From Ophiodon elongatus (lineage: Eukaryota > Chordata > Actinopteri > Perciformes > Hexagrammidae), in NCBI GenBank assembly GCA_016806645.1, contig JACSYO010000938.1, forward strand, positions 732,550 to 796,549: 64,000 nt of DNA. Direction: 5' to 3'. Below are positions 24,570 through 36,624 of this stretch, piece by piece. Position 1 is the stretch's first letter. Every line of letters begins with the position of its first letter. The notes under the pieces are model-generated. The model was not told where the DNA came from, searched no databases, and saw only the letters and a program-made list of their open reading frames with translations. Made by a program: the position numbers and the translations under genes.

Positions 24570-26164
24570 AATCAGATTTCAGATCTCCAACACATTCTCA
24601 GTTAAAATGCCAAAACACACAGCCTGATCTCAGAAAACTATGTGAAATGACCAAAATTCTGCCTAGGGTGGAGGTCGGAGTTGAAACAGGACTTTTTTTC
24701 CCTCAAAGAGCGGTGTTTGTGTCCCGTGTGAAACCAACAGTCAACGCTGACTGATTTTAAATTACATGTATTTAACACAAACCATGATCTTTACTTTCTT
24801 GAACCTAACAAAGTAGTTTTGTTGCCTTAACCTACATTGGTTCCTGAGGTGGTGGCACATCAATTAAATACATTATGTGCCAACGCCACATAATAACATT
24901 TTTAATAGGTCGTGGTCATTCCACGTATTTCTGTGAGGCGCTGTTGAAACACATGTGGCACCTTCCAAATGAGAAGAGTCTCATTGTTTCAGTAGTCAGT
25001 GTTGTGTTTGAGTACACTATTGTCTCCATCCAAGCTAATTTTATCTTTCCAGTCATAAATGAAAGTCACTCATCCAAAATGAAGCTAGTAAAACTAAGCT
25101 GAAGCTTTGCCAAGCAACAATGAAGTTACTGCTGTGATCAATCCCACCATCCACACATCTTCCTCCCCACAACTTTCTGACAGCACTCCATTGTTTTTTG
25201 TTCCTTTTTCATTTGCCAGCCTCCTTACTTGTCAAGCCAACATCTGCTTTGAAAGAGCTTCAAAGGAAATCAAGCAGCGGTTAAAGCCAAACCCAAATCT
25301 CTCATTCACCTTAGCTCAAGAACATCTGTTATAACAAATTTCATGGCAGTCTATGATCTGTTCAAGTGAATGAGATATTGTTGAAAAAGTGCAAGTCAAG
25401 GAGAGCTCTTGAGTCTAACTTTGATTTAGTGAAATGGAACAGATGTCTTTGTTCACGTACTGTACGGAAGAGGAGTCTAACTTCCTAAACAGATTTGAGC
25501 AGACAGGAATCTTGAGACACACTGTATCTGTCAGAGCATTATCCCAAAGAGCTGACGCGACAGTATTGTTCACCGACTGTGTCTCAAAGCAGAGTTTTTG
25601 CATGTTTTAACATTAATGAGATCGGTGGAAATATACAGATCCTCAAAAGTGTTTCTTCGGGCCAAAAAAAGACGATTTACTCCCTCTGGCTCTTAGCGCT
25701 TCCCTTTTCTCCTCGAGGAAGTTAACCTTCAAATCTGATCTGCTGCTGCAGCACATTTGACAAATAAAAGAATAGGATTGGGAGTACAATAGGTAACAGT
25801 AGACAAAGGAGGGTGATTAAAGCACATATTTCCCCCCATTGCGGTGAAAGGAAGAATACGAGTAGGTGTTGTCAGATTGCTGTAATGCTTTAAGCTATGG
25901 AGAACTCCTAATCAGAGAAAGACTGTTTTTTTTAGGGCGGGGACTACTCTGCTCCAGTCAGCCAGAATTGCCATTCATGAACAAGCCCATAAAACTGGAT
26001 CCATCATCCAAGCACCATGAACACTTGATGATCCTAATAAAACATGTATTTATTGTGTAAGAAGTGCAGGGACTGGGGCCCTGCTACGGTCCGGGGTGCT
26101 AAACTCTTATAATTATGTGTGCTCATTAAACATACAGCTCAGTGTCATGGCCATGAGCTGTGTT
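24569..26164. other. Intergenic DNA, no gene supported
   Basis: 24715-24840 contains blocks shared with the repeat traces near 18.2 kb. The rest shows no repeat or exon signal. Confidence 0.35.
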
Positions 26165-26340
26165 ATTGTAGGGGCTTGAGAGTATTTTTTGATTTGTTGC
26201 TTATTGTATGTTTTACTCTTGATTTTTATTGATGTTTTATTGCTTATTGTATGTTTTATTACTGGTCTTGTGATGTAAGGTGACCTTGAGTGCCATAAAT
26301 GGTGCCATTCAATAAAATAGTTTATTATTATTGTTTGATT
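26165..26340 (+). mobile_element. Solo L2-like LINE 3' end
   Basis: A T-rich run with the tandem block TTGCTTATTGTATGTTTTA (twice), then GTGACCTTGAGTGCCATAAA, a GGTGCCATTCAATAAAATAG block and a TTATTATTATTG tail. This matches the 3' UTR end of fish L2 elements; no coding sequence remains. Confidence 0.65.
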
Positions 26341-27377
26341 TTAAACATGGAATCAAACCTCATTAGAACATGTGTGAGCACACACACAGAGGTAATCTGT
26401 ATGCATGTTCAGAATTTAATTAGTCAAGAGGGAAATAAAACATCAGAATGCTTTCATAGAATTTCCCGTGAATGTATCGTAGGGTAAGTGAGGCAGGACC
26501 ACGTCTTCTTGACGTCAGAGACTGAATCTCTCCACAGGCAGCTTCCACAAAGATGATAGAGTTGTGTCAACAGATGTTTTATGAATTTTACACCAATAGT
26601 TATGGAAATGGTGCTGGAATCCCTGCAACGACTTAGGGAAGTTCTCAGTGCAAATGTGAATGAGGAATGGACAAGATTGAGAGCAAAACCTGTGAGCTGG
26701 CTCAGGTAGATAAGAGTGCTGTCACACATTATCTATGCACTGCAACTTACAGTATCTCCCATGCCCCCTTTGGCAAAGTGCACTGTATTTATAGCCACTT
26801 TCCCACTGGATGAAATAGCCACAAACACCCACTAACATTTAGCTTTTGGTTACAATCAGCATTCATTCCTGGCTCAAATGACTCTGCAGTAGTCACGAGT
26901 ATTTATCGGCTCCGGCTCCGATCGGCAGATGGAAACACATCACCCGGGTGGACGTCTTCTGGTGCGATGCTATTAGACGTGTATTGAACTGAATAAATTA
27001 ACAGGGATTTGGACAATAATGATAACTAATTAACATCTCTCCAGTAAGACAACAGTAATTTTACCTTGCATCATCGAAACACACTTCACTCAAACCAGAC
27101 GGGAACAAAATAAAAATGATCAAAACTGCCTTTGTTGGTCTTTTCACTGTTCCAGTAACAGAGAATAAGTAAGTATTAAAAAAGAACACTAACATTTTCA
27201 CTGCATTCGTGACATCAGAAAAAAAAAACAAAGCTATACTTATCTACTGGCTATGGAAAGCTTGCTTATTTTTACAGGTTTTCCTGTGTTTAAAATGTTT
27301 TATTTGTATTTGGCTCATTTTGGTGGGAAAAGGGTAAAAGCAACCAATGTTCTGCTAGCTGTTTTGCTCTGCAGAAT
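26341..27377. other. Intergenic DNA, no gene supported
   Basis: Frames such as 26454-26729 (minus) carry no motif. Nothing else recognised. Confidence 0.4.
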
Positions 27378-27647
27378 GGTATGTTGCAGCAAAGTGCTGT
27401 CCCATTCCTATTTACACCATTTCAAGCCCTCACAGTCTCTCACACTCAACCACTTAACAGGTGACGTCAGTAAGTCCCTGAGGGTTCAGGGTTTGAGGGT
27501 TTAGGGTGGAGATTGAGATCGGGCCTTAACATTCAAAACCTGAACCCTCAGGGACTGATATCACCTGTTAACTGGTTGAGTGTGAGAGACTGTGAGGGCT
27601 TGAAATGGTGTAAATAGGAATGGGACAGCACTTTGCTGCAACATACC
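27378..27647. mobile_element. Foldback element: 113-117-bp inverted arms around a 41-bp centre
   Basis: Left arm 27378-27494 (GGTATGTTGCAGCAAAGTGC onward) is matched with few differences by the reverse complement of 27536-27647. The main differences are a GACGTC/GATATC pair, CCACTTAA/CCAGTTAA and a four-base indel near AGTAAGTCCCTG. This structure is typical of foldback-type MITEs. No clear target duplication was found at the ends. The centre includes GGGTGGAGATTGAGAT, which recurs at 28107-28122. Confidence 0.87.
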
Positions 27648-27899
27648 ACGTTACCATGACAACGTCAAAAAGATATAGTGTACAATTGTGGGCATTTATT
27701 TTATACTTTTTACTCCCTGATTTGAACGTCTTCCAGGTTCTTTTCCTCACAAGATGAGACGTCATTAAAATAATATATTTACTCGTTTTTGTCAATAAGA
27801 AAACGAAATGTTTGATGCATAAATATTTGTTAACAAATATAATTTCTGCTTACATTCCTCTGATTTCATGTGTTTTCATGTCACATCTTTAATCCTTAA

Positions 27900-28130
27900 T
27901 GTTTCCATGCTTCCATTGGTGACGTGTTTAACGTCACTTTGCTATGAATTGTGGGTAATTCCCTTGGCCAAGGTCGGCATCTAATGCTGACTTAAGGTAA
28001 GGGTTCATAAAGGGCTCAAAATGTCTGCCAGAGAGCCCTCAAGCACTCAGCGATGTGACAATGGGACAGAACTAAACCCTCACACCTCAAAGTCCGTGAG
28101 TCCGTAAGGGTGGAGATTGAGATTCAAAGT
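27900..28130. mobile_element. Fragment related to the 27.4 kb foldback element
   Basis: Contains AATGGGACAGAACTAAACCC and AGAGCCCTCAAGCACTCAG, which on the minus strand echo the CTGTCCCATT and CAAGCCCTCACAG blocks of the foldback arms, and the identical 16-mer GGGTGGAGATTGAGAT. Likely a second, older member or a split part of one larger element. Confidence 0.5.
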
Positions 28131-29184
28131 CATCTAAAAAAGAAATAGATGAAACTGTGTGTAGCTGATCACAAAATCTGAAGTTAAAGTAGCCACATAT
28201 CACTTGAGATTTGCTTTGAGATTTGCTTTAGATCAAAGACCACCATGTCCTCTCAGCCGTCTAAAGGTAAAGCAAATAAATCCTTTGTTTATTTGGCTGC
28301 ACAGTAAACAGATACCAGTTGTTCTCTATGTGTCTATTTTTTAGGATCATTCCAGATGTAGAAAAAAAAGTTAATTGGTATCAAGTAATTTGAGGCTTAT
28401 TCAACCTAGACTCCAAAAGTTTGACGTCTTGTTGGATGACTTCCTTGATGGAGGACATTTGTCCTATTCAGTACTAAGTCAAAACACACAAACATTACGT
28501 CACTCCACTGATTCTTCTACAACCCTGCTCTGTATCAGAGATGCATTATTGTTCCCTCTGAAATTAAATGGATTATTTTGACATGGCTATTAGATATAAG
28601 CCATCAAAAGCATTGCTGTGGTAATTAAGCAGAGAATGAAACCTAAAAGATTGCCGTTAATGATGCTGAATATAAGTGGATAATTTCAGACTGAAAGAGC
28701 TGAGGCATCTGTTGTGTGAGATGTACCAAAACTCTGTCCAGTATGTTCATTCATGCTTTGTCAGAGAAAACACAGTGAAGGTAATCATCCGGTTGGTGTT
28801 TTTTTTTAAACAGGATATGGCAAATAATGAGATAATGAAGCAATCTGAGGCCTTAATTTGGGGGAAAAGCAAGATTGGTTCATTCATAATATATTCAGTC
28901 CTTATTCTTTCCATTATGGCTGCTGAAAATGAGTTTGGAGGCCCCAGGAATCAATGTCACTTCAACGACATTGTCTCTTAAGCCGTAGTATTGTGTTTTC
29001 TTGGGAACAGCGATGACATAAATACGAACTTCACACTAGAATGCGCCTCAGGCAGATAGAAGGGCATGAAGATGAGCATATGTGACATCCATATTCATTA
29101 GAGACATGTCTGCTGCAATCACCTGCCTGTGTCCAGCAGATACTCTTTACTATTTGGAGGTAATGTCATTGTAATAGAAGAGAC
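28131..29184. other. No gene supported
   Basis: Frames at 28375-28581 and 28676-28981 show no motif; AT-rich sequence. Confidence 0.4.
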
Positions 29185-29760
29185 TGTTCATCCGCTCATC
29201 CATTTATTTAGTGAAAATTCAAATTTCTCAACAAATACTAGTCAAATTGCCATGAAATTCAGAGAGAATATTCAGCGTATCCTCATAAAAAGGTTTGTAT
29301 GATATGTTACAAAAAGTAACTCCTCATTTTTCATGTGTTTTTCTACGAAAGTCAGCAACCTGTGTCAATTTCCGCTCGTTAAATGATATCTACAAATTAC
29401 AGTTCACTGTTTTTCAGAGGTATTGCTACCACTGCTGGATGAGACCACCCTGGAATATTCATGGTCACAAGATGATTCCTCATGATTTTGGTAAACCCTG
29501 GGAATAACAACCTCAATAGGTCAGGTTGCCATTACATGTACTGACCACATCCACGCTCCGTTTCCAAATCCTTTCATATTTGACCACCTCATGTACTTTC
29601 CTTTAGCACCACCCTCTGGACAAATCTGCAGATGTCAATGGTATTTATTTAACATATGCTCATGCTCCCAGTGACACAACATTTTGATCTTAATGACTCC
29701 ATGACCATTCCCCTTGTGACCATCCCTCAGGAGTACTTTACATATTTAGTCCGGACACTT
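29185..29760 (+). repeat. Diverged percomorph interspersed repeat
   Basis: Blocks such as TTGCCATGAAATTCAGAG, ACCACCCTCTGGACAAAT and the alternation of short TGAC..CCTTGTGACCAT phrases resemble the repeat family better preserved at 36.6-37.1 kb. Boundaries are uncertain and L2 sequence follows directly. Confidence 0.4.
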
Positions 29761-29767
29761 GTAATTT

Positions 29768-30549
29768 GGAATGGATTGAACATTGCAGCCTTTCCTCTCC
29801 TCATCTGCTGCTGAAACGTTGATCCACGCCTTCATCAGCTCCAGAATCGACTACTGCAACAGTATTCTTCATGGCACATCATCCAAAATCCTAAATAAAC
29901 TCCAGTACATCCAGAACTCTACTGCTCGCCTGCTCACCGTGATCACATGACCCTGTTCTCCAGAACCTCCACTGGCTCCCCGTCCCACAACGGATCCATA
30001 ATCAGGCCCCCTCCTCTCACCGACCTGCTCCACCACCACACTACCTCCGACCTGCTCCACCACCACACTCCATCACCGACCTGCTCCACCACCACACTCC
30101 ATCACCGACCTGCTCCACCACCACACTCCATCACCGACCTGCTCCACCACCACACTCCATCACCGACCTGCTCCACCACCACACTCCATCACCGACCTGC
30201 TCCACCACACTCCATCCCGTGGGCTCCACTCCTCTGATGCCAACCTCCTGTCTATCCCACTCAGGACCAAGCACTGGACATGGGGTGACAGAGCCTTCTC
30301 CATAGCTGCCCCCTCCCTCTGGAACTCTCTCCCCAAACACATCCGAGACTGCACTGACCTTTCGATATTCAAATCACAAATCAAAACCCACCTTTTCAGA
30401 AGTGCTTTTAATATATGACTAATGTGTGTTCAATGTTTTTAGTGTATAGCTCTTTTGTGATGATTTTAATGTTCGTAAAGTGTCTTTGAGAATTTTGAAA
30501 AGCGCTATATAAATAAAATGTATTATTATCATTATTATTATTATTATTA
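29768..30549 (+). mobile_element. L2-type LINE 3' fragment with internal minisatellite
   Basis: Starts in the ORF2 C-terminal region (LLKRxxHAFISSRIDYCNSIL-type codons near 29810-29870), continues through an NxLQYIQNST block and, after an out-of-frame minisatellite, resumes with RTKHWTWGDRAFSI, PSLWNSLPKHIRD and IKTHLFRSAF. The 3' UTR ends AAAGCGCTATATAAATAAAA with ATT repeats at 30520-30549. Frame shifts make it inactive. Confidence 0.87.
30019..30218. repeat. 29-bp minisatellite inside the L2 coding remnant
   Basis: Seven head-to-tail copies starting at 30019, with CGACCTGCTCCACCACCACA as the recognisable core and spacing 27, then 29 five times. It expands the L2 codons for a Ser-Asp-Leu-Leu-His-His-His-like segment; since 29 is not a multiple of three, the frame rotates from copy to copy. 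Confidence 0.92.
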
Positions 30550-30557
30550 AGGGCTAC

Positions 30558-30618
30558 TTGGGGTTTTAGTCTGGTTGAAATTCCATTTTATGGAATTTCA
30601 ACCAGACTAAAACCCCAA
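30558..30618. other. Perfect 29-bp hairpin beside the L2 tail
   Basis: Arms 30558-30586 (TTGGGGTTTTAGTCTGG at the outer end) and 30590-30618 are exact reverse complements with a 3-base TTT loop. It begins eight bases after the L2 ATT tail. Confidence 0.95.
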
Positions 30619-31117
30619 TGAGAACCACGTGCTTGAACCAAGTACAATGTACTTTCCAAATGGATCAGACAAACTGTGGTTCCTTGAATGACACAAAAAC
30701 AATTTTATTTTTTTATTTTAAAGGACAGTTTGACATTTTGCGAAAAAACCTTACACAATTTGGCACCAACGTTGTGGACATGGTGAGTCTTCCTCTCCTC
30801 AAAACCCATAAAGGGCTCCCATAACCCTACTACTGGTAGAACGGTTACTTTACCCACCCTCAGGGCATTAGCCTCAAAGTGGGTGGTTTATGCCAGTGAG
30901 TGCCTCTGTCCCAAGTTACAGTGTTAAAAATAAATGCATCCGTCGCAATCAGATCATCGAACACAAAAGCACCAAAAACAGACAGTGAACAGTGTTCATT
31001 TTCTAACTTAACATTCGGAAAGAAAGCAAATGTTTTTCCAAAATGTTGAAATAATACTTAGAGACATAGAGATTACTCCCACAGCTTTTCTCGTCTGGCC
31101 TGTTTAAATGGTCATGT
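30619..31117. other. No feature seen
   Basis: No gene or repeat recognised. Confidence 0.4.
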
Positions 31118-31418
31118 TAAATGGTCTGTACTTGTATAGATCTTTTCTAGTCTTCCGACCACTCAAAGCTCTTTAACACTACATGACATCATTCACCCAT
31201 TCACACACTGATGGGAGGAGCTACCATGCAAGGTGCCACCTGCCCATCAGGAGTAGCTATCATTCATAAAACATTCACACACCGTAGGCACAGCTACGGG
31301 AGACATTTGGGGTTAAGTGTTTTGCCCAAGGACACATCGACATGGACTAGTGGAGCTGGGGATCGAACCACCGATCCTCTGATTGAAAGACGACCCGCTC
31401 TATCACTGAGTTTTTACT
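31118..31418 (-). mobile_element. tRNA-derived SINE with L2-like tail, copy 4 (best preserved)
   Basis: On the minus strand it reads from a tRNA-like head with a recognisable box B (GGTTCGATCCCC at about 31353-31364, reverse complement) to the tail with CTTTGAGTGGTCGGAAGAC. It carries a short local duplication (ATTCATAAAACATTCACAC at 31261-31279). Confidence 0.88.
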
Positions 31419-33721
31419 CCGATTGTGCTGAAATAAAAGTAAATGTGCAGCAATAGCTCCCTCTAGTTAGGACTCAATGGCTCTCCAAATCTTTAAGGGT
31501 CAACACTATCAATAAAGCTCACTATTGGTCAATGGCAAATTCGCAAGGTCAAAGTTCAAAGTTTATACTTATGTGTAATGTTTGCGCATATTCATTTTAC
31601 CCTCTTCAGTTGGTCTTTAAATTTAATTAAAATCACCACTAGATTTTGCCTTTGTAAATCCTGGTGTGCCTCACCAGCTAATTTACACATATGTCATATG
31701 GGTTTGTTAATATGAAAACGGTCGAGCCAATCAGTGAGAGGGATGCATCAAACACTTAATTTCATGCATGCTGGTGAATTTGGTGTACCAGTTTATGTTG
31801 AAAATGTTGTAATTTGTGTCACGGAAAAAACATAAAATTCAGGCACAACGTGGCAATTCCAAATATATAAATATAACTGAATATAATTCAGTAAGGCTCT
31901 CAGGCATTTTCTATTGCTTTCAAATATTTATTCTCCTGTAGATCAACTTTTTTTTATTTAATCTTATCTCTGCTGAGTCAACACATATGAAGGAATGATT
32001 TACTGATTTGTGTCTGTTGTGTGGAGAAGTAACCTCTTTAAATGTGCATGTGGCCCCTATTCAAAATGATTCATGAATTCACTTTCATTAATGTATAAAT
32101 CCCCTGGACTTTAATAATTGATATATGCTTCAGCAATATTTCTGCCTATGATCAAAACGTTCTGCACTTTCAAAACATATCCATATCCATATTTATCTGT
32201 GTTTTCTGAGAAGTCTCAATAGCTTAAGAAAAAAAGTAATATTATGAAAATTAAATCCTAATTTGATTAGAATAAAGTGATAATTTTAAAGAAAAAAATC
32301 AACCTGCTGTTTCGTCTTCTGTGCATGGCCTTTTGGCTCAGCTGATGTGGAAGTCTCCCCTTCAGACCGTCTGACAGACACAGAACCCTGTATGAGGCTC
32401 TCTCTGGATGAGACACAGTTTAAGGGAAGCAGCTGTGCGCTGCTTTTCCTCAGATCTGATCAGGCATCACTCTCACCATTGTGTGGCTTTTCGTCCACCT
32501 AAATGTCAACTTCACTGCCTTGGATGAGGTGTATTTCAGAGCTGCTTCCCCAAGACCTTCAGTGGGAAGCATCCTGAGGTAGAAAGTCAGTCCCAAACCA
32601 AACAAAGCTGAGCGAGGGGGACGCAGAGACAGAGACACAGAGCTACTGGTCAGAGGACAGACTCCACTCTGCAGTCCAGCTTTTGACGAATGAAAGTAAC
32701 CGGGGGCTACAGTAACCTATAGGCTGTCAGGATATGCTCAGATGTGCACGACTTGAAGAAACCTATTCTTGATTATATTTATTTTCAAACACTAAAACTG
32801 TGTCGTAGTTGACAGACTAGAATTTTGCTTTTTGGTTTATCTTATTCTCTCGCTACCTTGGTGCACCTCCGACTCCTCCAGAAGCAGCAGCCAGTTCTCC
32901 CTGTATCAGTCAAAGTCGAGCCTCAACGTCTCTGCTTCTTCTTTCCATTTTATGGCAGATTGCAACCACTGCGTTTGAGGTTGCATACTGCCCCCTACTG
33001 TACCAGAGGCATTGTTGCCTTTTTAAACTAACTCCTATGTCATTAGGTGGTAAATATGTCTTAAAATGGATCGAACTAAAAACGTACCCCACTAATGTTT
33101 CCCACGCGTGAGAGTGTAAACTAAAGCTATCTATAGAGAGGAACATGGCCAGTACAAGCAGTTTGTTTCATCACTTTGTGAGGAGCTCAAAGTTCATATT
33201 TGAAGTTGCTGATCTGCTCTGCTGCCGTAACAGTGACACAGTCAGGATCTTCCATATTTAATAGAGAACCGTCAGTGAGAAAGATTTATTTGTTCTGTGT
33301 TGTAGTTTGTATCAAAACGTTGTACTGTGGGGCAAGGAAAGTGAATCAGGCCGATTTAAACATTTATAGAAAAAGACATGAATCAAATATTGATGTTAGA
33401 AATAGAAAGGATACTTTGTGGATGAAGACAGCCACTGATAGATGGCTTCTTCAAAAATAAGTAATTTAATAAGTAAGTATCTGAAATACTGAGGTAAAAG
33501 ACTGTCCAGCAATTATTAATCATTATAATAATGACTAATTAATTAATAAATATGACTTTGTGGTCAATTCAGTATAATTGACTTTTTTTTTTATTAAAAG
33601 AAAAACAACAACATATTGATAAGGAGTTGTTTCACCAAATACATTCAGATCTATGGACATTTTAGAGTCTCTAATTCAGCTATTCACCTCATTATTTGGC
33701 CTGAACTAGGCCTAAATAATA
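31419..33721. other. Intergenic DNA, no gene supported
   Basis: Frames at 32450-32638 and 32825-33146 have no motif. No repeat structure recognised apart from short A/T runs. Confidence 0.4.
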
Positions 33722-33993
33722 ATAGTTGATGTGGGCATCGAGCAGAACCACAATCCAGGAGCAACCATTATCCATGGCAACCTGCAAGACTAGAAAGCAA
33801 GGTGCCGTGGATGCTAAGTTAGTATGATGCATGTATGGGACACAAATGCCTACAGGTGGAGAGGGAGAGCCAGAGAGAGGAGCTCAGTGGAAGTCCCCTG
33901 GGGTCGAGGCCGAGAGCAGCTTAGCTAGTGGCTGGTCAAGGGCCGGCCCGAACCAGCCCCAACTATAAGCCTGATCAAAGAGGAACGTCTTAA
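33722..33993 (-). mobile_element. L2 LINE 3' UTR fragment, minus strand (part 1)
   Basis: Aligns by eye with the 3' UTR of the L2 at 20.7-22.3 kb: AACCATTATCCATGG, ACCTGCAAGACTAGAAAGC, GAGAGAGGAGCTCAGTGGA, CCAGCCCCAACTATAAGCC and GATCAAAGAGGAACGTCTTAA in the same order as 21260-21540. It stops at TTAA (33990-33993). Confidence 0.78.
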
Positions 33994-34519
33994 AGGGTAG
34001 CTTTAGTATTTGTAATGTCTTTGTGTCTAACTAACTTATAGGGACAATTGGTCGGTCAAATTGGTCCAGTATTGAGCGATAGCAGCAACTTCCTGAAACA
34101 TAATCCTATTGGGGCAAGCTGGAATCAAAGCTGGAATCAAAATGTACATGGGTCCACTAAAAGTGCTTGTTTTACCCGTGACAGGCTCTTTTTGTTATTA
34201 TAGTGTCTGACATTATGGAAAGAGTCTTTCTTAAAGAGTCTTGTTCAGAAATCTCTACAAGTGACAAGTTGACCAAAGACAACAGTGGAAACCGTTGTGC
34301 AGGCCAGGCAGAGTTAGTGTTAGAGTACAGAAAGCGTTGTAAGACACTACTGTACAACAACGGTCATTATTCATATAGGCTACGGACATATCACCCAAAT
34401 AATGTTACACGATCAGTTTTAGGCAATAAGTATTCAGAACTCAGCGCAAACAGGACAGGATTAGGGACAACTGCTTAATTCTGGACTATCCCGAATTTTT
34501 TGGGACGTCGGGTCACCCT
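33994..34519. other. DNA interrupting an L2 copy, origin unclear
   Basis: Left edge follows a TTAA; another TTAA lies at 34475-34478. That would suit a piggyBac-type insertion, but the sequences next to the two TTAA sites are not inverted copies of each other. The right end also holds CCCGAATTTTTTGGGACG. No coding content recognised. Confidence 0.3.
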
Positions 34520-34690
34520 TTCTGGCTACTTTTGGAGACACGAGGAACCTCACGTAACTCTGCATTCTGGGAGCGCACTGTTCTAGTGGGGTAAAAGGGT
34601 AATTATGAATACCAATAATAGGGTACTATGAGCTCTTTAAGATAAGATAGTGCCTGACCAGTGACGGCTTTCAAAGCCTGATATATCTTC
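34520..34690 (-). mobile_element. L2 LINE ORF2 fragment, minus strand (part 2)
   Basis: GAGGAACCTCACGTAACTCT, TTCTAGTGGGGTAAAAGGG, GAGCTCTTTAAGATAAGAT and GTGCCTGACCAGTGACGGC correspond in order to 21655-21770 of the other minus-strand L2. With part 1 it forms one old copy split by about 530 bases, where the intact copy has about 110. Confidence 0.62.
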
Positions 34691-34814
34691 TTCTTCTGTG
34701 CCACAGAGCCTTATTAAAAATGCAATGAGCCACAATGATGCACAGAGAAAGGTTTGTTAAAAACCACAGTGACCAGCTGTTTTAAGAAATTACTTTTTTA
34801 AACATCAAACTACA

Positions 34815-34915
34815 TATTTGTGTTTATAAAGATTCACATCTTCTGTAGGAACCAATGGGCTTCAATATGAGAGACAGGGCAGGGAAGTCAACGTATTGAG
34901 AGACGGACTAACACG
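34815..34915 (+). repeat. Interspersed repeat, copy 2 (AGGAACCAATGGGCTT family)
   Basis: Matches the segment at 10130-10240 through AGGAACCAATGGGCTT, GGGCAGGGAAGTC and TTGAGAGACGGACTAACA. Confidence 0.6.
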
Positions 34916-36487
34916 TTGTTGGTTTTGTTCTTTGATTTGTTTACAATAAAAATAATTAATGTCTTCAAGGGTGTCCTTTTATAGTTCTGATTTTTTTTAT
35001 TTTCCTTAATGCTCATTAAAATGTACCTCTCCCCCACAAGGTATACAATTTCCATCCAATCCAATATGAGTGACTTGAACCAAAACTCCTTTTGGTATGA
35101 ACAACTCTCGCCCACACCAGAATTTATCTTGGCGTGCACAGAGAACTGAACCCAGGCTGTCACAGTTTTCTCCCCACAACCACAACACAGTCACACTATT
35201 CCTGCTCTTGGAACATTATTTGCATTTAATAAGACATAATTTCATGAAATTTCATGAGACTGATTGGTTTCAACTTCATGGTAATTTTGTTTGTTGGAGT
35301 AATTTACTTTCTAGAACATCACAACTTTAAAGGTCTTTGTACTCACAGATACACACACTTTTTACACAAGTATTATCAAATTAACATCCACAGTGAAATT
35401 ACATTATTATTCATCATCAGTCAGAGCATGCTGTAAAATGCAGACAATTGCTACTCCGCTCTGTTGTTGATTTTTATGTATTGGGGCTCATTTGCACATG
35501 CAATATATTATGTTCATTGGAGCAGTCGGGGGCCTCACCAGTGAGATTAATAGGATGCTTTATTTCAAATGAAAATGCTTATTAGTGCTGATACTTCCCA
35601 GGGTGCCCGGCAACAGTAATTGTTCATCAGATGAGCCCCCGCTAAACACAGGGCTTCTGGAAGATCACAATCTTTAAGTGGAAGCCAATGGAGGTATTTG
35701 TAAAAGTTCACTTGTAAACTGGCTTTACAATATAATGCTTGACTGAAGCCCAGTGGGTCATTGCGAAAAAATAAAGCATACTTGTCCTGGAAGTATGCGT
35801 TTTCTATTCATTTTCAGTTGATGTCGTGTACAGCTCAGCAAAGTGCATCAACACGATATCAGACTGAACCTTTATTGACCTATGTTTTGTTGACATTTTG
35901 AATATGACTGAGCCTTTTAAACTTGCTTGGTTGACACTTTGCAGGATTGTGACAGTGCTTCACATTTAACAACAAAAAAAATAGACTCAGGGGAAGGACC
36001 TGAGAGACGTTAATGCTTTTTAGCAGTCGCTATTTCCAAGTCACGGCTGTCAAAACACTTTCATCTCTAACAAGTCATACATACTCACACTTTATGTTTC
36101 AAACTAAGCAATAAGTGAATGAAGATTCAGAGAAATAAAGAAGATAATATTTAGGTGGACAGAACAAACATTATACTGGTCATTGAACTATTCTTAAAGC
36201 ATTGACAACAGTAAGAAACGCCATGAAATTGAGGAAGGCATGGTGTCGTTCATATGAAAAGGATTCATCTACTTGCGAGAATGAATGTGCCCAGAAGTTT
36301 TCATGGCAATGTTCTCATTATAATGTGAAACATTGTAGTGTGGCTTCTCATTTCAACCTGAAAATGGTTAACCATATCATCATACAAATTCACTGATATT
36401 GGACGATTCAACAAAATCCCAGATTACATTGAATACCAAAATGTTTCAATTTTGTATTTTACAAATGATGCTCATGGCAACTCATGG
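34916..36487. other. Intergenic DNA, no gene supported
   Basis: Frames at 34888-35194 (minus) and 35097-35436 (plus) overlap each other and carry no motif. Confidence 0.4.
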
Positions 36488-36580
36488 TTAAGGGGCTCAG
36501 TGTCTTGCTCAAGTACAAGTTCAGCATATGGACAGGAAGAGCCAGGAATCGAACCACCAAGCCTGCATTCAGTGCCTATT
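36488..36580 (-). mobile_element. tRNA-derived SINE, partial copy 5
   Basis: Only the head half remains: GGGGCTCAGTGTCTTGCTCA, then GAATCGAACCACCAAGCC, whose reverse complement contains a box B-like GGTTCGATTCC. Confidence 0.65.
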
Positions 36581-36624
36581 ATCTTGATAATTATTTAATT
36601 TCATCATCCAGACATCTTCTACAG

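Noticed and set aside
24306..24605. Polyphenylalanine open frame
   Set aside because: Product of the TTC microsatellite and the ATCT LINE tail.
30558..30618. microRNA precursor
   Set aside because: The stem is perfectly paired with a 3-base loop, unlike natural pre-miRNAs, and it lies against a LINE tail; a recent inverted duplication is more likely.
33990..34478. piggyBac insertion flanked by TTAA
   Set aside because: The sequences next to the two TTAA sites are not inverted copies, so only the possibility is noted.
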